NCBI GenBank assembly: GCA_035765895.1
Contig: DASTWL010000049.1
Span: 1-48,221 of the forward strand
Origin: Verrucomicrobiia bacterium
GTDB lineage: Bacteria; Verrucomicrobiota; Verrucomicrobiia; Limisphaerales; DSYF01
Reading direction: 5' to 3'
DNA: 48,221 nucleotides
Under the pieces are notes generated by a model. That model saw only the letters and a list, made by a program, of their open reading frames with translations, searched no databases and was not told the origin of the DNA. The stretch's first letter is position 1, and every line of letters starts with the position of its first letter. Made by a program: the position numbers and the translations under genes. This document shows, one piece after another, positions 19,510 to 29,680 of the stretch.

Positions 19510-20325
19510 ATGATGATCATCTCACGGACATTCCCCATCGGATTGCTGGTTTTCTGCCTTGTCCCGGCGCGCTTGTCCGCCGCGCCGGCTGAAGGTCAGC
19601 CAGGCGTCAGGACGATCAAAGTCATCCATCCGCCGGAGCAAGGCTTCTTTGCCAAGGAACTCGACTACGAGGGCATACCCATCAAGGCGCCGGACGTCGT
19701 GGTGGATGCGGCTCTCTACGCCGCCTACGACCGGCTCTCCATGATGTTGACCAACCTCCCGAGCGTGCGCGCGAAACTCCGCGCTGCCGGAGCGGAATTG
19801 CAAATCATCGGGCGCGATCAGGTCACCACGGATTTGCCGGATTGGCGGCACGACAAAGGCAAGCCGCTGCCCGAATACAACGGGCTGACCCGCGACCAGC
19901 GCACGCGCGGCATGGGCGGCCTGCACACGTCCTGCGGCGAGGAGAATCTGCTCAAGCTCGAGAAGGACCGCTATCGCGGACGCGATATCTGCGTCCACGA
20001 ATTTGCCCACAACATCCTCGGCAGCGGCGTGTCGCGTGAGGTTCGTGAAATGGTGCGCGCGCAATATCGCCGGTCGCTCGACCACGGTTTATGGGTTGGT
20101 TCCTACGCCGGCTCGAACCTCGACGAATTCTTCGCCGAGTTGACGATGTGGTATTTCGGCACGCACGGCGACCTCGGCATGAATGGCCCCAAGCCTGCGA
20201 ATGGCCGCGCAGGATTGAAAGCCTACGATCCGGAAGCGTTCAAGCTGCTGGATGATTTTTACAGCGGACGTCTGGAAGCAGGCGCTCCCATTGCCGCATC
20301 GAAGACCAATTCAGCAAACCAGTGA
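19510..20325 (+). CDS. Secreted zincin resembling the anthrax lethal factor/Pro-Pro endopeptidase fold
   Basis: 271 residues with a signal peptide (MMIISRTFPIGLLVFCLVPARLSAAPA). Zinc motif H163-E164-F-A-H167, followed by Y199 and E206 in SYAGSNLDEFFAEL. In anthrax lethal factor the catalytic domain reads HEFGH and then SYGRTNEAEFFAE, with the same Tyr-to-Glu spacing (from memory). That fold (ATLF-like, M34) also includes secreted Pro-Pro endopeptidases. It is therefore predicted to be a small secreted metallopeptidase. Similar proteins are often found beside polysaccharide genes and left as hypothetical. It sits between two DUF1680 enzymes; its stop (20323-20325) is one base before the next ATG, which suggests translational coupling. 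Whether it cuts at proline is not shown by the sequence. Confidence 0.75.
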   Translation: MMIISRTFPIGLLVFCLVPARLSAAPAEGQPGVRTIKVIHPPEQGFFAKELDYEGIPIKAPDVVVDAALYAAYDRLSMMLTNLPSVRAKLRAAGAELQIIGRDQVTTDLPDWRHDKGKPLPEYNGLTRDQRTRGMGGLHTSCGEENLLKLEKDRYRGRDICVHEFAHNILGSGVSREVREMVRAQYRRSLDHGLWVGSYAGSNLDEFFAELTMWYFGTHGDLGMNGPKPANGRAGLKAYDPEAFKLLDDFYSGRLEAGAPIAASKTNSANQ

Positions 20326-20326
20326 T

Positions 20327-23011
20327 ATGCCCATGAAACCCATTCAGAACATCCAAGGCATTGCGTGCCTCGCAGTATTGCTCCTCGCCGTCGGGCGCGC
20401 CGGTGCAGCGGAGGAATCACCTCAATCCGCGACAACTACGGGCGTCAATCTCGCGGTCGTGGCCGAGACCGCCACCTCGTATGTGTCGGGACACGAGACG
20501 ATCACTGCGCTGAATGACGGCGCCACGCCGGCCAATTCCAATGACAAGAGCCACGGCGCCTACGGGAATTGGCCCCAGCGCGGCACGCAATGGGTTCAAT
20601 ACACCTGGCCCAAACCGGTCTCGATCAACCGCATGGACGTTTACTGGTTCGATGATCACGGTGGCGTGCGTCTGCCCAAGGCGTGCCGGTTGAAGTATTG
20701 GGATGGGAATGCGTTCGTTGAAGTCAGCCAGGCGAGCGGACTCGGGCTGGCGGAGAATTGCTTCAACACCACGACGTTTCCGGAATTGACCACCGCGAAG
20801 CTGCGGCTGGAGTTTGATGGGAACGACGATGGGGCCTCCACCGGCGTCCTGGAATGGCGGGTTTATGATTCCGGCAAATCGCCCAACTTTGCGCCCAGTG
20901 TCACCGCGGGTGTGGACCGCGTGGTGGTTCTCGCGGGTCAGACTTACTTGAGCGGGACGGTGAAGGATGACGGCAAGCCGGCCGGGAAGGCTCGAGTTCG
21001 TTGGCTGAAGGAATCGGGGCCGGGGCGTGTTGATTTTGCCGACGCCAGCGCGCCGGAGACCACGGCGCGGTTTTCCAAGGCTGGCGATTACGTGCTCAAA
21101 CTCACGGCCGACGATGGGCAGCTCAATTCATCCAGCTCCGTCAAAGTCCGTGTTACGCCGCCGGCACCCAAGGCCCATTTGATGCCGGTGTGGACCACAC
21201 GTTATCAGGTCAGCAGTCCGTTCTGGCGGCCGCGGCTCAAGAATTTGATCGTGAACTGGATTCCGCATTGTGTCCGGCAATGTGAAGACCCGACGTTGAA
21301 GGAAGGCGAAGGCGGCATTGAAAATTTCGTGCAAGCGGGCCGGAAGCTTGCCGGGTTGCCCGCCAAGCACACCGGCGCGGTCTTTGCCAACACCTGGGTT
21401 TACAACACGCTGGAGGCGATGTGCAACGCGGAGATGTTCGACGCGCAGGGCGATCCGGAAATCATCGCGGCCCAGGCGTCCATGCGGCGGACGATTGACG
21501 ACTGGGTGCCCAAGATCTTGAGCGCCCAGGAACCGGATGGTTACATTCACACGCAATATACCATCGAGGGACATCCCCGTTGGACTGACAAAGGGGCTCA
21601 CGAAGACTATCAGGCCGGAAATTTCATCGAAGCTGCGATCGCCCATTACCTGATGACGGACGGCACGGACCGCCGGATGCTTGATGCGGCCAAACGTGTC
21701 GCCGACTGCTGGGTGAGAAACATTGGCCCCGCTCCCAAGCGTGCCTGGTATCCCGGGCACCAGGAAATGGAGCAGGCGCTGGTCAAACTCGCACGCCTGG
21801 TTGAGCAGGTGGACGGCCCAGGCCAGGGCCGGGACTATGTCGCCATGGCCAAGTTCCTTCTCGATTCCCGTCGTAATGGCGAGGAATACGACCAGAGTCA
21901 CCTGCCGGTCACCCGGCAATACGAAGCAGTGGGGCATGCGGTGCGGGCGGTTTATTCCTACTCCGGCATGGCGGACGTGGCCATGGAGACCGGCGACGTG
22001 GATTATCTCAGCGCCGTGCAGTCGCTCTGGGACAACATCGTCAATCGCAAGTATTACCTCACCGGCGGCGTGGGCAGCGGTGAAACGTCCGAGGGCTTCG
22101 GCAAGGATTTCTCACTGCCCAACAACGCCTACTGCGAGTCGTGCGCCAGCTGCGGCGAACTCTTCTTCCAGACCAAGATGCAGATGATCTTTCAGGATGC
22201 CCGCTACGCGGATTTGGCCGAGGAGACGATATACAATGCCATCCTCGGCGATGTTGATCTGGACGGTCAGAATTACACCTACACGAATCCGCTGGATTCC
22301 AGCGGGCACCGTTACAAGTGGCATGTGTGCCCGTGCTGTGTAGGCAACATTCCGCGCACGCTGCTCAGCCTGCCCACGTGGACCTACACGAAAGGCGAAA
22401 AGGAACTTTACGTGAATCTCTTCGTCGGCGGCACCGTCAACGTCGGCGAGCTCGCCGGGACGCCGGTGAAGATCACTCAGGCGACTGAATATCCCTGGCA
22501 GGGCAAAATCACGTTGACCGTCAATCCTGAAAAGACCGCCCGTTTCGCGCTCCATGTGCGCGTGCCGGACCGGCAGACCAGCGGGCTTTACACCGCCACG
22601 CCGGCCGTGGTCGGGCTGGCTTCGCTGGCGGTCAACGGAAAGACGGTCAAGCCGGTTGTTGTCCGCGGTTATGCCGTGATTGACCGCGCTTGGGCGGCGG
22701 GGGACAAAGTCACCTGGGAAGTGCCGTTGAAGGTTCAGCGCGTGACGGCCGACGAACGCATCGCCGCCGATCGCGGCCGGATGGCGTTGCGTTACGGACC
22801 GCTGATTTACAACGTCGAGAGCGTGGATCAGGATATGGATTCTCTTCTGAGCCCGAACGCGCCGTTGGCCACCGAGTGGCGTGGCGATTTGCTCGACGGC
22901 GTGATGGTCATCAAGGGGAAATACACGGACGGCAAGCCGCTGCTGGCAATCCCCAACTATGCGCGTTTGAACCGGGGCGGGCGTTCGCTGGTCTGGCTGA
23001 AACGTCAGTGA
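20327..23011 (+). CDS. Secreted GH127 beta-L-arabinofuranosidase with discoidin and Ig-like N-terminal domains
   Basis: 894 residues from ATG 20327 (ATG 20333 also possible; a frame extension to 20252 only overlaps the upstream gene). The signal peptide ends near GRAGAAEE. A discoidin-like domain (about 40-190) and a PKD/Ig-like domain (about 195-285) precede the GH127 barrel. The catalytic layout follows HypBA1 closely: E589 in SEGFGKDFSLPNN (acid/base candidate), E604-S-C606, and C670-C671 in HVCPCCVGNIPR, with a C-terminal beta-sandwich. It cleaves terminal beta-1,2-linked L-arabinofuranose; in plants such linkages occur on hydroxyproline in extensins and in some pectin side chains. This is the most canonical of the three DUF1680 enzymes here. 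It is coupled to the zincin upstream and followed by the DUF5695-like gene within 30 nt. Confidence 0.93.
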   Translation: MPMKPIQNIQGIACLAVLLLAVGRAGAAEESPQSATTTGVNLAVVAETATSYVSGHETITALNDGATPANSNDKSHGAYGNWPQRGTQWVQYTWPKPVSINRMDVYWFDDHGGVRLPKACRLKYWDGNAFVEVSQASGLGLAENCFNTTTFPELTTAKLRLEFDGNDDGASTGVLEWRVYDSGKSPNFAPSVTAGVDRVVVLAGQTYLSGTVKDDGKPAGKARVRWLKESGPGRVDFADASAPETTARFSKAGDYVLKLTADDGQLNSSSSVKVRVTPPAPKAHLMPVWTTRYQVSSPFWRPRLKNLIVNWIPHCVRQCEDPTLKEGEGGIENFVQAGRKLAGLPAKHTGAVFANTWVYNTLEAMCNAEMFDAQGDPEIIAAQASMRRTIDDWVPKILSAQEPDGYIHTQYTIEGHPRWTDKGAHEDYQAGNFIEAAIAHYLMTDGTDRRMLDAAKRVADCWVRNIGPAPKRAWYPGHQEMEQALVKLARLVEQVDGPGQGRDYVAMAKFLLDSRRNGEEYDQSHLPVTRQYEAVGHAVRAVYSYSGMADVAMETGDVDYLSAVQSLWDNIVNRKYYLTGGVGSGETSEGFGKDFSLPNNAYCESCASCGELFFQTKMQMIFQDARYADLAEETIYNAILGDVDLDGQNYTYTNPLDSSGHRYKWHVCPCCVGNIPRTLLSLPTWTYTKGEKELYVNLFVGGTVNVGELAGTPVKITQATEYPWQGKITLTVNPEKTARFALHVRVPDRQTSGLYTATPAVVGLASLAVNGKTVKPVVVRGYAVIDRAWAAGDKVTWEVPLKVQRVTADERIAADRGRMALRYGPLIYNVESVDQDMDSLLSPNAPLATEWRGDLLDGVMVIKGKYTDGKPLLAIPNYARLNRGGRSLVWLKRQ

Positions 23012-23039
23012 ACATTCTTTCCGAGTGGGAAAGCTCGCC

Positions 23040-25829
23040 ATGGTGACGCGCCACCGAACTTGCGGGATGGTCTTCGCGGGGCGTGGCTTTGCCCGGACGG
23101 CACGAACCGCGTGGTGGGCCGGTCTCGTCGGTGCGGCACTGCTTGCCGCGGCGGCGGAGCCCAAACCGGAAACATTGCAAAATGACCAGTTCAAGCTGCA
23201 GGTGGCCGACGGAGCAATTGTCAGTCTGCGATCCGCGGCGGGGAATGCGGTGGAATTCGTGCCGGCCGGCGCGCGAGTGGGGGACGTGCTGCTCCGTTAC
23301 CGCCAGACCGGCATGGAATGGACGGCGGTTCACACCGGCGAACTCAAGCCTGTGGTGGACACCCTCCATGGGGCCAAGGGGGCAAGTTATCGCGTGCGCT
23401 ACCAGACCACGAACGGGTTGGCTGGATCGCTCGGAATGGAAATACAGCTCAACCTGGCGGGGGCGGCGGTTGAATGGACGTTGAGGTTGCGAAACAACTC
23501 GAGCCAGCCCCTCGAAGTCGGCGATCTGGCGATTGCGTTGATGAACACGTCCTCACGCCCGGGCGGACCTGTGGTGTTGAAGCACAGTTTTCTTGCGGGC
23601 CACGGTTCGCATGTCATGTGGTTGCGCGCGGATGGGGTCGGCCCCTTTCTGACCCTGACGCCGACGGGTGACACCTCGTTCGAGTATTGGGAGGCGAGGG
23701 ATGGGTTTCGCGCGTTCATACACTCCGCCGCCGCGGCGGTTGACATCGCACAGCACGGCTCGCATTGGCGCCTGCCCCACACATCCCTCACGCTGGCCCC
23801 GCAGGGTCAGACAGGCAGCGACCACACCTATGGTTTCAAATTTCGCTGGGCGGCTGACTACGCCGGCGTCCGGAACATTGTGGTGGCGGAGGGCGGGGTG
23901 GATGTGGAGGTGGTTCCGGGCATGACAGTGCCGGATGATCTGCCCGTGCAACTCGCGCTCCGCACCACGCAGAAGCTCGAAGGAATCGAAGCGGAGTTTC
24001 CCCGGCAAACCCAAATCGAATCGGCCGGCACCAATGGCGGCTATCATCTGTTTCAGGTGCGCTTCGCCCGGCTCGGCGAAAACCGGTTGACCATTCATTA
24101 TGGCGACCAGCGTCGGATGTTCCTGGAATTTTTCTGCACCGAGCCCATCGAGACCTTGATTCGAAAGCGCGCCGCCTTCATTGCCAGGTGCCAGCATCGT
24201 GATGCCAGCAAGTGGTATGACGGCCTGATCTCCGAATGGAACATGGAAACCCAAACGTTGCTGGGGCCGGACAACTATGATCGCATCAAGGGCTGGCGGA
24301 TTTACGAAGTCACCTGCGACGATCCCGGATTGAGCAAACCCGCCTTTCTGGCGGCGAAGAACGCCGAGTTTCCCGTGCAAGGTGAGGTGGCGGCGCTGGA
24401 CTACTACCTCCAGCATTTCGTCTGGGGCGGTTTGCAGCGCACCACGGACGAAAGCCATTCCTATGCGATTTACGGCATTCCGGACTGGAAACAAAACCGC
24501 GAGAGCAAGGACCCCGGTTCCAAGGGGCAGCAGCATTTCTGGCGGGTTTATGATTATCCCCACGTGATCCTCATCTACGAAAGCATGTATCGGGTCGCGC
24601 ATGATCATCCGGAAATCAAAACGGTGTTGCCGGCCGCGGACTATCTGCGGCGCGCCTACGGCACCGCCATCGCCATGTTCACCATTCCCCTTGAGATCGC
24701 CGGCTGGGGCGCCGACGGGACCGGCTATTACAACGAGTTGGTCATCGTGAAATTGATTGATGATTTGGAACGGGCGGGGCTGACCGATGAGGCGGCGCGC
24801 CTGCGTGCCCACTGGGAGCGCAAGGTCAAGACCTTCGTTTCCGGCGGCGGAGACTTGTTCCGCTCCGAGTATGCCTTCGACACGACTGGATTCGAGTCCA
24901 CGCAGGCCCTGGCGGCTTATGCCGTGGCGCACACGAATGACGCGGTCGGGCACCGGCTTGGCCTCACGGCGTCGCAGGCGGAGCAGTTCATGGAGCGGCA
25001 AATGGCGGCGAACATTGCGTGCCGCGGCTGGTTGGAACCGGCCTACTATTTGTTGGGCAGTGACTGGCGCGGCAGCGGCAATGGCTACATGCTGACTTAC
25101 ATGGCGCAAATGGGCGGCTGGGGCGTGCTCGATTACGCGCTGCATTACACCACCAATGATGCGCCATTCCTGCGGCTGGGCTACGCCTCCATTTTGAGTG
25201 CCTGGGCCTTGATGAACACGGGCACGCCGCAGTCAAACTATGGCTACTGGTATCCAGGCCGGGCCAACGACGGCGGCGCCGGTGGTGGTTTTGAGCCCGC
25301 AGCGTTCGGCCAGACATGGCTCGAACAACCGCATCATCGCGGCTCCTGGTATTACGCTTGCGAAATTGATCTCGGCTTTTGCGGCGCGTTGCGGGCAGCG
25401 GCTACGATTCTCACGGACGACCCAATTTTCGGACGCATTTGCCTCGGCGGTGACTGGCACAAGTCCGGCGGCCAGTTGATGGTCATCCCGAAGGATGGCG
25501 TGCGCCGGCGTTTTCACGTCCGGCTTGCCGGGGGACGGTTTGATCTGGTCACTCCGGTGGAACACTTCGCCGCCGGCCGGCCGCTCGTGTTCACCGAAAC
25601 CGGAACCCAAATCGAGTTTACGCTGGAAACCTCCAACACGCGCGCACATACGACGGAGGTGCGTGTGGCAGGGTTACCGCCTGGAGAATACTCCGTCCAC
25701 GCGGGGTCTCGAAAGGTGAGCACGCTCACAGCCCCTGGCGGTGCAGAAGTAGTGCTTGAACTCCCGTTCGCTGCCGGCGGCAAGGACCAAGTCTTCAAAC
25801 TCAAGCGCACCGGGGGGCTGCAACCATGA
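23040..25829 (+). CDS. DUF5695-like secreted protein, probable glycoside hydrolase
   Basis: 929 residues from ATG 23040; GTG 23025 is an in-frame alternative. The N-terminus ([20 protein letters not shown]) is a signal peptide with a long basic n-region. The mature start [20 protein letters not shown] and the beta-sandwich plus helical-toroid layout resemble DUF5695 proteins of Bacteroidota and Verrucomicrobiota, recalled without a search. The first about 360 residues are beta-rich; from about 400 ([19 protein letters not shown]) the sequence looks like an (alpha/alpha)6 toroid with many Trp/Tyr-Gly pairs, typical of a glycan cleft; a beta-domain ends the protein. I cannot name catalytic residues. 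Its position after GH127 suggests a role on the same substrate. Its stop overlaps an ATG at 25826. Confidence 0.7.
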   Translation: MVTRHRTCGMVFAGRGFARTARTAWWAGLVGAALLAAAAEPKPETLQNDQFKLQVADGAIVSLRSAAGNAVEFVPAGARVGDVLLRYRQTGMEWTAVHTGELKPVVDTLHGAKGASYRVRYQTTNGLAGSLGMEIQLNLAGAAVEWTLRLRNNSSQPLEVGDLAIALMNTSSRPGGPVVLKHSFLAGHGSHVMWLRADGVGPFLTLTPTGDTSFEYWEARDGFRAFIHSAAAAVDIAQHGSHWRLPHTSLTLAPQGQTGSDHTYGFKFRWAADYAGVRNIVVAEGGVDVEVVPGMTVPDDLPVQLALRTTQKLEGIEAEFPRQTQIESAGTNGGYHLFQVRFARLGENRLTIHYGDQRRMFLEFFCTEPIETLIRKRAAFIARCQHRDASKWYDGLISEWNMETQTLLGPDNYDRIKGWRIYEVTCDDPGLSKPAFLAAKNAEFPVQGEVAALDYYLQHFVWGGLQRTTDESHSYAIYGIPDWKQNRESKDPGSKGQQHFWRVYDYPHVILIYESMYRVAHDHPEIKTVLPAADYLRRAYGTAIAMFTIPLEIAGWGADGTGYYNELVIVKLIDDLERAGLTDEAARLRAHWERKVKTFVSGGGDLFRSEYAFDTTGFESTQALAAYAVAHTNDAVGHRLGLTASQAEQFMERQMAANIACRGWLEPAYYLLGSDWRGSGNGYMLTYMAQMGGWGVLDYALHYTTNDAPFLRLGYASILSAWALMNTGTPQSNYGYWYPGRANDGGAGGGFEPAAFGQTWLEQPHHRGSWYYACEIDLGFCGALRAAATILTDDPIFGRICLGGDWHKSGGQLMVIPKDGVRRRFHVRLAGGRFDLVTPVEHFAAGRPLVFTETGTQIEFTLETSNTRAHTTEVRVAGLPPGEYSVHAGSRKVSTLTAPGGAEVVLELPFAAGGKDQVFKLKRTGGLQP

Positions 25830-25897
25830 AGCCGCTTCGCCTGGTTTGCACTGGTGGCGGCGCTGGCGGGGAATCCGCCCAAGAACTTCCAATTGCG

Positions 25898-26746
25898 ATG
25901 AAATGCCCGGTGAAGAACATGCAGCCAGCTCCTTCCCGACCCCGGCATGCGCCCAACCGCGCGTTCACCTTGATCGAATTGTTGGTGGTCATCGCCATCA
26001 TCGCCATACTGGCGGCGCTGCTGCTTCCTGCCTTGAGCATGGCCAAGGCCAAGGCCAAAGCCATCAATTGTGTGAGCAACCTCAAACAGATTGGCCTTTT
26101 CAGCCGGCTCTACATGGATGACAACGACGGCGTCATGATTCCCTTGTGGCTCGCGTCGGGCGCGCCGGGCTGGAATATGCCGGCTTACGACCCGGAGACC
26201 TTTGTGGTTCAGAGCGCAGATCATCTTTGGTGGCCCGACAAACTTCGGCTGGACGGTTTCAAGCCGGGGCAGCGGTTGTTTGATTGTCCCGCGCTCACCC
26301 AGGCTGCGACAGGCGGTGCGGGCGGCTCGATCAGCAGGGTGCATTCTCTCGGTTTGGGCATGAATTTCCCCGAATACGGCCGGATCATTTCGTCCGCATC
26401 CGGGCCGACCTATCCGCGCGGCGTCGCCAAGGATAATCTGGTGGCCGCGCCCAGCCGGTTCGTTGCCTTTGCCGATGCGGCGGGCGTTGCGAATCCGGGC
26501 GAATCCAATCCGGACAACTGGACCGAGACCGCGGGGACCGGCGGCTGCTTTTTTCGGGCGCCGAGCGATTCTGAGAACTTTCCCGCTGGCGATGCGCGGA
26601 CGGTCGCGAGACATGCCAAGCGGGTGAATGCCGCCTGCTTTGACGGACATGTCGAAGCCATCCGCAACAGCGCCATTCGTTACAATCTGCCCCGGCAAAG
26701 TGCGTCTGTGTTGTGGGCCAGAAATAATGATGGAGACAGCCCTTGA
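25898..26746 (+). CDS. Pseudopilin with prepilin cleavage/methylation N-terminus and H-x9-DG motif
   Basis: About 282 residues from ATG 25898. A basic leader ends at NRA, then [18 protein letters not shown] (Glu at +5) forms the prepilin helix; the residue before the cleavage site is Ala instead of the usual Gly. The globular domain ends with [14 protein letters not shown], matching the H-x9-DG motif of PVC-group DUF1559-type pseudopilins. The frame extends to ATG 25826, which overlaps the upstream stop, but the bases 25826-25900 look like a frameshifted remnant of another signal peptide, so I prefer 25898; 25919 is also possible. The protein is inserted in the inner membrane and processed by a prepilin peptidase. 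Such pseudopilins are numerous next to glycosidase genes in this group; their role is unsettled. Confidence 0.85.
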   Translation: MKCPVKNMQPAPSRPRHAPNRAFTLIELLVVIAIIAILAALLLPALSMAKAKAKAINCVSNLKQIGLFSRLYMDDNDGVMIPLWLASGAPGWNMPAYDPETFVVQSADHLWWPDKLRLDGFKPGQRLFDCPALTQAATGGAGGSISRVHSLGLGMNFPEYGRIISSASGPTYPRGVAKDNLVAAPSRFVAFADAAGVANPGESNPDNWTETAGTGGCFFRAPSDSENFPAGDARTVARHAKRVNAACFDGHVEAIRNSAIRYNLPRQSASVLWARNNDGDSP

Positions 26747-26749
26747 GTT

Positions 26750-29680
26750 ATGAAGTTGAAACGTCTGGCACAAATAAAACGGGCGCTGCCGCTGCTGTTC
26801 GTGGCGGTTATTGCGGCATTTTGCCCGGCCGCTTCTGTTCGAGAGGCAAACACCGCGGAGCACGGGCAAGTTTTGCCGCGCCTAGAGGAGCGCTTCGACG
26901 ACGACTGGCGTTTTCATTTGGGCGATGTGCCGGAAGCGTCGGTGATGGACTTGGATGATTCCTCCTGGCGGACCGTCAATTTGCCGCATGACTGGAGCAT
27001 CGAAGATCTCCCTCCCTCGCCGGCAGCAAACCTGCCGACCGTGAATGCCGGGCGGGGAACGTGGCGGTTCAAGGAGGGGGACGATTCCTCGTGGCGGGCC
27101 GCCGACTTGGACGACTCGTCGTGGCGGGACATTAAACTTCCGGCCCGGTGGAGCGAGCTTGGCTTGAAAGCGGAGAATGCTTTCGGCTGGTATCGTTGTC
27201 ACATCCAGGTGCCCGCGGATTTGCGTGGCAAAGAAGTTCTGCTCCTGCTGGGCAAGGTGGACGACGTGGACGAAACCTTTGTCAATGGCACGCGCGTCGG
27301 AGGCATGGGCTCCTTTCCTCCCGCCTATGAGACGGCGTGGGACCGGGTCCGGCGGTATCGCGTGCCGGCGAATCTGTTCAAATGTGATGGCACAGATGTG
27401 ATCGCCGTGCGCGATTACAACGGCTCAGCGGATGGGGGCATCATCGAGACGGCTGCGCCTTTGCTGCGGAGCGGACCCTTCACCATGGACAGTCCGAATG
27501 GCGGTCCGCAGGGCTACACGGAAGGCGGGCTGGCTTGGTATCGCAAGACCTTCACGCTTCCGGCCGCGGAACAGGGGCGTCAGGTGGGCATCACCTTCGA
27601 GGGCGTTTACATGAATTCCGAAGTCTGGTTCAACGGCCAGAAGCTGGGCGGGCGGCCCTACGGCTACAGCAGTTTCTATTTTGACCTCACGCCGCTGGCG
27701 CGCTTTGGCAAGCAGCCGAATGTTCTGTCAGTGAAGGTGGATTCCCGCGGGAAAACCAGTCGCTGGTATTCCGGCTCGGGGATTTACCGGCATGTGTGGC
27801 TCACGCTCACCGACCCTGTTCACATTGGACAATGGGGCGTTTACATCACAACCCCGCGCGTCAGCAAAGACGAGGCGGAGGTTTCGGTGCGCACAGCCGT
27901 GAACAATGAAGGCCACGCTCCGCAAAACGTGACCATCGAGTCGCGCATTGTGCGGGCGGCAGCCCCCAACAAGACGCTCGCGATCGTAAATGGTCACGTT
28001 GCCATGGCGGCTGCCGGTGCACAGGAAGTTCAGCAAACCGTCAAGGTGCCGCGCCCGCATCTCTGGTCGCCGGACAATCCCGAGTTGTATTGTCTCATCA
28101 GCACCATCAAGCGTCAGGGAATCGTGCTGGACGAAGTGCGAACAACCTTCGGCATTCGTTCCGTGTCCGTGGATGCCGAACGAGGATTTGTTCTGAACGG
28201 CGAGCCCTTGAAATTGCGCGGGGGCTGTCTGCATCACGACAACGGCTGTTTGGGTTCCTGTGCCTACGACCGGGCCGAGGAGCGCAAGGTCGAATTGCTC
28301 AAGGCGGCCGGCTACAATGCGGTTCGGACCAGTCATAATCCGCCTTCGCCGGCGCTGCTGGCGGCGTGTGACCGCCTGGGCCTGCTGGTGATTGATGAAG
28401 CCTTCGACTGTTGGGAGATTGGCAAAAACAGCGACGACTACGCACGCTACTTCAAGGACTGGTGGCGGCGCGATCTTGGTGACATGGTCCGGCGCGACCG
28501 GAATCACCCCAGCGTGGTGCTGTGGAGCATTGGCAATGAGATTCCCGGACAGCCAACCCCGGAGGCTGCCAAAATCGGCGGCGAACTGGCCCAATGCGTG
28601 CGCGAACTCGACCCCACGCGGCCGGTCACGCAAGCGGCTTTTGCGGGAGAAACCAAGAACCTGCTGCTCTTCACCAATCTGGACGTGTGCGGCTACAATT
28701 ACATGCCCGACCATTACGTTCCCGATCACGCCGTGCAACCCGGGCGAGTCATGTGCGGCACCGAGTCTTTTCCGCGGGACTGTTTTGCCGCCTGGATGCC
28801 CGTTGTGGATCATCCGTATGTAATTGGCGACTTCGTGTGGACGGCGTTTGATTACATCGGCGAAGCCGGGCTCGGGCACGAGGAGCACACCGTTTATCCG
28901 CCGGGGCAATTCGAGGCACGACCGTTCACCATGGCCAACTGTGGTGATTTTGATCTGTGCGGCTTCCGACGTGCGGCCTCTTACTATCGCAGCGCGGTTT
29001 GGGGCGTCGGCAGCGGCGTTTCCTGTTTCGTCGAAGCATTGGGCGACCACGGCGAAAGCTCCAGAGTTGATGGCTGGAACTGGGGCTGGTATGACGAACG
29101 GCCCTCATGGACCTGGCCCGGCTGGGAGGGGAAAATGGTGAGGGCGCACGTTTACTCGCACGCACCCAAAGTGCGACTGACGTTGAACGGGCGGAATCTG
29201 GGGGAACGCAAGACCGACCGCGCGACGCACTTTTTGGCGACTTGGGAAATGCCTTATGAACCCGGTGAACTTGTGGCTGTCGCGCTGGCCGAGGATGGCA
29301 AGGAACTGGATCGTTGGGCCCTGCGCACCGCCGGCCAGCCCGCAACCATTAGGCTGACGCCCGATCGGGCCAGGTTGACCGCCAACGGGCAGGATCTGTC
29401 GTTCGTAACTGTGGAGATTTTGGATCAGCGAGGCGTGCGGGTTCCCAATGCCGACAGTGAATTACATTTCCGCGTTTCGGGTCCGGGCGAGATTATTGGC
29501 GTCGGCAATGGAGACCCGCACAGTTGGGAAAGCTTTCAACAGCCGCTGCGACGCGCTTACCGCGGTCGCTGCCTGGTTGTGATTAAAACAACGGCCAAGG
29601 CCGGTAAAATCAAGTTGGAAGCTGCCGGGGCAGGTCTTAAGGAGGCCAGCGTGCTGTTAAAGACGATAACTGTGCAATGA
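26750..29680 (+). CDS. Secreted GH2 beta-galactosidase-like enzyme with nested jelly-roll domain
   Basis: 976 residues; signal/anchor segment about 10-28 (ALPLLFVAVIAAFCPAA). The GH2 sugar-binding domain (RFDDDWRFHLGD...LPHDWSIED) is interrupted at about residue 90 by a second jelly-roll of about 170 residues (WRFKEGDDSSWRAAD...VIAVRDYNGSADGG) and resumes at GLAWYRKTFTLP. An Ig-like domain follows, then the TIM barrel with acid/base E597 in SIGNEIPG and nucleophile E672 in MCGTESFP. C-terminal DUF4982-like and Ig-like GH2_C5-type domains end the protein. Substrate cannot be fixed by sequence: beta-galactoside is likely, other beta-glycosides possible. It starts 3 nt after the pseudopilin stop, and its own stop overlaps the next start. 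Confidence 0.92.
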   Translation: MKLKRLAQIKRALPLLFVAVIAAFCPAASVREANTAEHGQVLPRLEERFDDDWRFHLGDVPEASVMDLDDSSWRTVNLPHDWSIEDLPPSPAANLPTVNAGRGTWRFKEGDDSSWRAADLDDSSWRDIKLPARWSELGLKAENAFGWYRCHIQVPADLRGKEVLLLLGKVDDVDETFVNGTRVGGMGSFPPAYETAWDRVRRYRVPANLFKCDGTDVIAVRDYNGSADGGIIETAAPLLRSGPFTMDSPNGGPQGYTEGGLAWYRKTFTLPAAEQGRQVGITFEGVYMNSEVWFNGQKLGGRPYGYSSFYFDLTPLARFGKQPNVLSVKVDSRGKTSRWYSGSGIYRHVWLTLTDPVHIGQWGVYITTPRVSKDEAEVSVRTAVNNEGHAPQNVTIESRIVRAAAPNKTLAIVNGHVAMAAAGAQEVQQTVKVPRPHLWSPDNPELYCLISTIKRQGIVLDEVRTTFGIRSVSVDAERGFVLNGEPLKLRGGCLHHDNGCLGSCAYDRAEERKVELLKAAGYNAVRTSHNPPSPALLAACDRLGLLVIDEAFDCWEIGKNSDDYARYFKDWWRRDLGDMVRRDRNHPSVVLWSIGNEIPGQPTPEAAKIGGELAQCVRELDPTRPVTQAAFAGETKNLLLFTNLDVCGYNYMPDHYVPDHAVQPGRVMCGTESFPRDCFAAWMPVVDHPYVIGDFVWTAFDYIGEAGLGHEEHTVYPPGQFEARPFTMANCGDFDLCGFRRAASYYRSAVWGVGSGVSCFVEALGDHGESSRVDGWNWGWYDERPSWTWPGWEGKMVRAHVYSHAPKVRLTLNGRNLGERKTDRATHFLATWEMPYEPGELVAVALAEDGKELDRWALRTAGQPATIRLTPDRARLTANGQDLSFVTVEILDQRGVRVPNADSELHFRVSGPGEIIGVGNGDPHSWESFQQPLRRAYRGRCLVVIKTTAKAGKIKLEAAGAGLKEASVLLKTITVQ

